Assembly (NCBI RefSeq): GCF_040639655.1
Contig: NZ_JBFAAI010000031.1
Location: forward strand, 1-64,000
DNA length: 64,000 bases
Source: Actinoplanes sp040639655
GTDB lineage: Bacteria > Actinomycetota > Actinomycetes > Mycobacteriales > Micromonosporaceae
Direction: 5' to 3'
Shown here: positions 60,390 to 64,000 of the stretch, one piece after another
How the letters are laid out: the number at the start of each line of letters is the position of its first letter
Numbering within the stretch: the first letter of the stretch is position 1
The notes under the pieces: generated by a model
What the model was told of the DNA's origin: nothing
Database searches by the model: none
The model's input: the letters and a program-made list of their open reading frames with translations, nothing else
Program-made: the position numbers and the translations under genes

Positions 60390-61727
60390 ATGAAGAAGTC
60401 GAGACTCGTCGCCGCGCTCGCGGCGGCCGGTGCCCTCGTCGCCACCCTGATCCTCACCGCCCTCCCGGCAAGCGCGTCGACCGCGCAGTTCACCGTCGTC
60501 AACAGCTGGGGCGGCGGCTACGAGGGCCGGTACACCGTCACCAACAACAGCGCGGCGACGGTCTCCTCCTGGCGGGTGCAGTTCGACCTGCCGTCCGGAT
60601 CCACCGTCAGCAGTTCCTGGAACGCCCAGGCGTCCGTCTCGGGCAACCGCCACACCTTCACCAACGTCAGCTGGAACGGCACGCTCGCCGCGGGTGCGTC
60701 GACGACCTTCGGGTTCATTGTCAACGGCAGCGGAAGACCGGCCAACTGTACGGTGGACGGCGGCTCCTGCACGGGCGGCGGCACCCCGAGCGGCTCGCCG
60801 AGCACGAGCCCGTCGACGCCGTCCGGAACCACCCCGGTGGCCCGGCACGGGCAGCTCAAGGTCTGCGGCACGAACATGTGCGACAAGAACAACACCCGGG
60901 TGCAGCTGCGCGGCATCAGCAGCATGTGGCTCAACTGGGAGACCCAGCCGTACGCGGAGAACCTGTCGGCGCTGACCTGGATGCGTGACAACTGGAACCT
61001 GCAGGTCATCCGCGCGGCCATGGGCGTCGAACCGGACGGTGCCTACCTGAGCAACCCGTCCAAGGCCCGCGCCCAGGTCGAGACGATCATCAACAACGCG
61101 GTCACCGCCGGCGTGTACGTGATCGTCGACTGGCACGACCACGTCGCGGAGAACCACCGGGCCCAATCGGTCGCGTTCTTCACCGACCTGGCCAGGCGGT
61201 ACGGCCACCTGCCCAACGTCATCTGGGAGCCGTACAACGAACCGCTGCAGGTCAGCTGGACCAACGTCATCAAGCCGTACCACCAGGCCGTCGTGACCGC
61301 GATCCGCCAGAACGACCCGGACAACATCATCGTCCTCGGCAACCCGACCTGGTCACAGGACGTCGACGTGGCGGCGAGCAGTCCGCTGTCCGGCACGAAC
61401 CTGATGTACACACTGCACTTCTACTCGTGCACCCATGGCGCCTCGCTGCGGGCCAAGGGCGACGCCGCCATCCGGGCCGGACTGGCGTTGTTCGTCACCG
61501 AGTGGGGTGCCAGCCATGCCGACGGTGGCCTCGACGGCGTCGTCTGCCAGACCGAGGCGCAGGCCTGGATCGACTGGATGAGGTCCAACGGCATCTCCTG
61601 GACCGCCTGGAAACTCGATGTCGGTACGGACACCACAAACCTGCTGTCACCGGGCGCCCCGGTGACCGGAGGCTGGAACAACTACCTACGCGGCCACGGC
61701 CCGTTCGTCGTCGCGAACATGAGGTAG
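60390..61727 (+). CDS. GH5 endoglucanase with N-terminal CBM2-like domain
   Basis: A 445-residue secreted enzyme: signal peptide (about 1-30), CBM2 domain (31-130), Ser/Pro linker, GH5 TIM barrel (about 150-445) with VIVDWHDH, acid/base Glu in WEPYNEPL and nucleophile Glu in FVTEWGASHADGG. It hydrolyses internal cellulose bonds. It is the last gene of the rightward operon, ending before a strong hairpin. Confidence 0.93.
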   Translation: MKKSRLVAALAAAGALVATLILTALPASASTAQFTVVNSWGGGYEGRYTVTNNSAATVSSWRVQFDLPSGSTVSSSWNAQASVSGNRHTFTNVSWNGTLAAGASTTFGFIVNGSGRPANCTVDGGSCTGGGTPSGSPSTSPSTPSGTTPVARHGQLKVCGTNMCDKNNTRVQLRGISSMWLNWETQPYAENLSALTWMRDNWNLQVIRAAMGVEPDGAYLSNPSKARAQVETIINNAVTAGVYVIVDWHDHVAENHRAQSVAFFTDLARRYGHLPNVIWEPYNEPLQVSWTNVIKPYHQAVVTAIRQNDPDNIIVLGNPTWSQDVDVAASSPLSGTNLMYTLHFYSCTHGASLRAKGDAAIRAGLALFVTEWGASHADGGLDGVVCQTEAQAWIDWMRSNGISWTAWKLDVGTDTTNLLSPGAPVTGGWNNYLRGHGPFVVANMR

Positions 61728-61758
61728 CGGCCGGCAGAAGGTGATCATCACGCCGTCA

Positions 61759-61784
61759 CGGGCGCCCGCGCATGCGGGCGCCCG
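61759..61784 (+). terminator. Hairpin terminator after the GH5 gene
   Basis: An 11-base perfect stem (CGGGCGCCCGC and complement) with a GCAT loop, 32 bases after the stop codon. No T run. Confidence 0.7.
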
Positions 61785-62290
61785 ATCGGCACCTGCCCGG
61801 CCCGATCCCGCAACGGGCTCAGGGGTACGGCCTACGTGGGTCCATCAACGCCTGGAGACCGTGGCCGTCGAGGCCGAGCCGCCCGGCTCGGGTGAGCACC
61901 GAGGCCGAGAGGCGGCGGACTCCGGGCAGGCCTACATCGGCATCACCACAATGCCGATGGTCGTGAGTGCTGTGTCAGTGCGTCGCGCCCGTCCTGACAG
62001 GCTGCGCGGAGATTCCCAGCGGTAATTCACCGCGGGCGAGTCAAGCCCGCGCAATGCTGTTGACCGCCCGCCGTCGGACTGCTTACGGCGCTACCCGGCA
62101 CGGCACCTGGCCACTTCGCAAACCAGGTTGTGGTCACGGGAGCAACGACAGGAGTGGGTCACCGCCGCATGACGACCTTGAAAGCCCTTCAGCGCGGTTG
62201 AACGCCGTCCGACAACCCGGGTCAGCGAGCTCCCTCGAAGGAAGTCCCTTCGGGAGTCAAGGCACTGCTCCCCATCTGCTCCCGCATGAC
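61785..62290. other. Intergenic stretch, nothing recognised
   Basis: Frames here lack starts, ribosome sites and family motifs. No repeat or operator seen. Confidence 0.5.
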
Positions 62291-62329
62291 AAAACGCCCG
62301 GCCTTGTGGATCACAAGACCGAGCGTTTT
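62291..62329 (-). terminator. Rho-independent terminator of the tRNA-Val gene
   Basis: An interrupted stem (AAAACGC...CTTGTG paired with CACAAG...GCGTTTT) about 20 bases downstream of the tRNA in its direction of transcription, ending in a short T run. Confidence 0.7.
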
Positions 62330-62347
62330 CGCAGCTAAAAATACTTG

Positions 62348-62419
62348 TGGGCGATACTGGGATCGAACCAGTGACCTCTCCGGTGTGAACGGAGCGCTCT
62401 CCCGCTGAGCTAATCGCCC
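62348..62419 (-). tRNA. tRNA-Val (anticodon CAC)
   Basis: A 72-base cloverleaf on the minus strand: acceptor GGGCGAT/ATCGCCC, D arm GCTCAGCGGGAGAGC, anticodon stem CTCCG/CGGAG with loop TTCACAC (anticodon CAC reading GUG), T arm CTGGTTCGATCCCAG. Discriminator A; CCA is not encoded. A terminator follows. Confidence 0.97.
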
Positions 62420-62470
62420 TCAACGAGAAGGAACTCTACTAGACGCCGGCCGGTGGCCGCGAACCAGGGG

Positions 62471-62884
62471 TCACCACTTGTCGACCAGATCGAGGGCCAC
62501 CTGGAGCAGGTCGACGTCGAAGCTGACCTTGACGGAAACCCAGACCAGGGCGGTCAGGAAGACCATGCTGAGTACGGCGATCACGCCGCGGACCAGCAGG
62601 CTCTGCCGTCCGACCCAGTGGGTCCAGTTGGTGACATGGCGTTTCGCGTAGGTCAGCAGGTGCTTGGCCCAGGCGAATTCGATGGCCCAGATGGCAAGGC
62701 CGGCGAAGATGATCGGCCAGCCCGGCCCGGGGAAGACCAGCAGCAGGAGCCCGATCGCGACGACCACGCCACCGAGGATGCCCACGCCGATCTTGAGAGC
62801 GACCCTGCCGGTCGAGTTGGACCGGATACGGTCAAGCACACGCACGTCTGAGAACCCCGCCGTCCGTTTTTGGGCCCATTTCAT
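62471..62884 (-). CDS. TIGR02611-family PGPGW membrane protein
   Basis: A 137-residue membrane protein with the PGPGW motif (LLLLVFPGPGWPIIFAGLAIW) and a second hydrophobic stretch (LLVRGVIAVLSMVFLTALVWV). It matches the small actinobacterial TIGR02611 family of unknown function. It lies next to the tRNA on the same strand. Confidence 0.88.
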   Translation of the reverse strand: MKWAQKRTAGFSDVRVLDRIRSNSTGRVALKIGVGILGGVVVAIGLLLLVFPGPGWPIIFAGLAIWAIEFAWAKHLLTYAKRHVTNWTHWVGRQSLLVRGVIAVLSMVFLTALVWVSVKVSFDVDLLQVALDLVDKW

Positions 62885-63154
62885 CCCCCAGTGTCCGGGG
62901 GCCCCGTCACTACCCGGGAGGAATGGACGTTACCGGAGTAAGTCAACTGCTGGACCACTGACGCCGGGCACAACCGAGTACATGGGCAGAACAGGACAAG
63001 ATATCGCTTCGCGTCCTGTGCGGAAGGGTTTTCCGAACCCCCTTCCCACTACTGGGTGAGATCAGCGTATGGCGGAGCGTAACTACAAGGATCACCTGAG
63101 TATGGGAACCGCGGGGTTCACCAGCCTCGCAGCGGTGCCGGGGGGAGTTCGTCC

Positions 63155-63586
63155 ATGAGTACCATTCGTCCAACGACCGTCGAGGTCGAAACCTCGCTGC
63201 GGCTCGTAGCGCCTGACGCGACGGCACTGCCGGTACGCGCCAGTCTCCGTTACGACCCAGCCGACCCGTATGCGGTCCACGTTTTGTTCCACGCAGAATC
63301 AGCCGGTGGGGAAGCCGTGAGCTGGTCCTTCGCGCGGGAACTACTCGTGACCGGGCTCGACGAGCCGGCCGGGATCGGCGATGTCCGGGTGTGGCCGTGG
63401 GCCACACCGCGCGGGGACTTCGTCGCACTGGCCCTGTCGTCACCTGACGGGAACGCGCTGTTCGAGGTGCCGCGCAGCGTCCTGGTCCGCTTCCTGCGGC
63501 GCACCTATGTGGTGGTGCCCCGCGGCCGGGAGTCCGACCATCTGGACGTCGACGCGGCGGTCAACCGGCTGCTGGCCGGTCGATAA
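63155..63586 (+). CDS. SsgA-family sporulation/cell-division regulator
   Basis: A 143-residue SsgA-like protein: VRASLRYDPADPYAVHVLFH, VSWSFARELLVTGLDEPAGIGDVRVWP and EVPRSVLVRFLRRTYVVVPRG are the family core, closest in style to SsgB. SsgA-like proteins position septa and guide FtsZ in sporulating actinomycetes, so this supports a developmental lifestyle. The GGGGGAG ribosome site is optimal. A strong terminator follows. Confidence 0.93.
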   Translation: MSTIRPTTVEVETSLRLVAPDATALPVRASLRYDPADPYAVHVLFHAESAGGEAVSWSFARELLVTGLDEPAGIGDVRVWPWATPRGDFVALALSSPDGNALFEVPRSVLVRFLRRTYVVVPRGRESDHLDVDAAVNRLLAGR

Positions 63587-63610
63587 CCACAGGAGCACAT
63601 CAGCGAGTGG

Positions 63611-63655
63611 GGGCGACCCGCGCGGACACTGCCGGTCCGCGCGGGTCGCCCTTTA
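63611..63655 (+). terminator. Rho-independent terminator after the SsgA-like gene
   Basis: A 17-base perfect stem (GGGCGACCCGCGCGGAC and its complement) with a 7-base loop, followed by TTTAT. Confidence 0.88.
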
Positions 63656-63791
63656 TCCCGAAAAATAATCGATCTCCGAAAAGAAATCGGAATCGGACGT
63701 ATAGCGAATACCGAGCAGGAATTCGGACATTTACCTCAGTCGGTGCGCTAGTGGATGCGCAGGCGTCAATCGACGACTACCGTCAGGCGCG

Positions 63792-64000
63792 ATGTCAGCA
63801 CTCATTCAACACACCGAGCCGACACCGACCCGTCTTCCACCGGACTGGTCGGGGATCATCGGCTGCGCCCTGCCGGTGGCCGCGGGAGCCGCCACCGGCC
63901 TGCTGAGCGTTCACGCTCTCGTCCTCACCGCCTCCGGACCGCTGTTCGCCGAGGTCGACTTCGACGAACACGTATGCGGGCCGGGCACGCTGCTCTGGAT
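63792..64000 (+). CDS. Membrane protein, N-terminal part (cut by the window edge)
   Basis: From ATG 63792 the frame stays open to the end (69 codons). A polar start (MSALIQHTEPTPTRLPPDWS) leads into one hydrophobic helix (IIGCALPVAAGAATGLLSVHALVL). Codon third positions are strongly GC. Family cannot be given from this part. Confidence 0.55.
   Translation, partial: MSALIQHTEPTPTRLPPDWSGIIGCALPVAAGAATGLLSVHALVLTASGPLFAEVDFDEHVCGPGTLLW

Noticed and set aside
61759..61784. A CRISPR-like or attachment-site repeat
   Set aside because: It is a single perfect hairpin after a gene, best explained as a terminator; no second copy or spacer pattern is present.
62348..62419. An integrated element at the tRNA-Val gene
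   Set aside because: I see no integrase, no duplicated tRNA end and no element-like genes beside it.

Overview
The window is very GC-rich actinomycete DNA. An SsgA-family sporulation protein, a TIGR02611/PGPGW membrane protein, a DUF4360 secreted protein, ANTAR and GAF sensors and many CBM2 carbohydrate enzymes suggest a sporulating Micromonosporaceae member, probably Actinoplanes or a relative. This is inferred from gene content only.

Region 1 (about 0.2-18.5 kb) is the most striking part. A long leftward gene set encodes a bacterial microcompartment (BMC) shell: three BMC-H hexamer proteins and one EutN/CcmL-type BMC-P vertex protein. Interleaved with these are tryptophan-related enzymes: TrpB and TrpA, a second TrpB-like PLP enzyme with a long C-terminal extension, and tryptophan 2,3-dioxygenase. 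Also present are a split PEP-synthase-like phosphotransferase resembling phenylphosphate synthase, a HAD hydrolase, an alpha/beta hydrolase, an ornithine cyclodeaminase homologue, a DgcN (DUF1611)/DgcA-like pair, a GNAT and a GntR/UTRA regulator. A divergent rightward operon carries a LysE-type exporter, an LLM flavin enzyme and a PrnB-like (pyrrolnitrin-type) tryptophan-modifying haem protein. TTCTAGAA-centred palindromes precede several transcription units and are candidate operators. There is no aldehyde dehydrogenase, phosphotransacylase or alcohol dehydrogenase, so this is not a classical metabolosome. My reading is a shell-associated pathway that makes and then oxidises or remodels tryptophan or an indole/aryl compound, possibly exporting the product.

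Region 2 (18.5-30.1 kb) is accessory DNA with lower gene density: a GNAT, a barstar-like inhibitor, small secreted proteins, a TIGR01777 epimerase behind two orphan TetR-type palindromes, a histidine kinase preceded by what looks like a response-regulator stub, a CBM2-FN3 secreted protein, a lipoprotein, and an IS110 remnant next to a decayed gene.

Region 3 (30.4-49.2 kb) holds a 1935-residue secreted ThuA/glucose-dehydrogenase/PKD/FIMAH protein, an MprAB-like two-component pair facing an MMPL transporter, an ANTAR regulator with a non-canonical receiver, two large GAF/PAS histidine kinases, an IS5-like remnant and a frameshifted GAF/ATPase pseudogene.

Region 4 (49.2-61.8 kb) encodes extracellular proteins: a large FN3/beta-propeller protein that appears split by a frameshift, then a plant-polysaccharide locus. 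Two GH62 arabinofuranosidases diverge from an intergenic region carrying two CebR-type boxes; a CBM2 esterase follows one, and a GH10 xylanase and a GH5 endoglucanase follow the other.

Region 5 (61.8-64 kb) has a tRNA-Val(CAC) with a terminator, the PGPGW membrane protein, the SsgA-like protein and the start of a membrane protein cut by the window edge.
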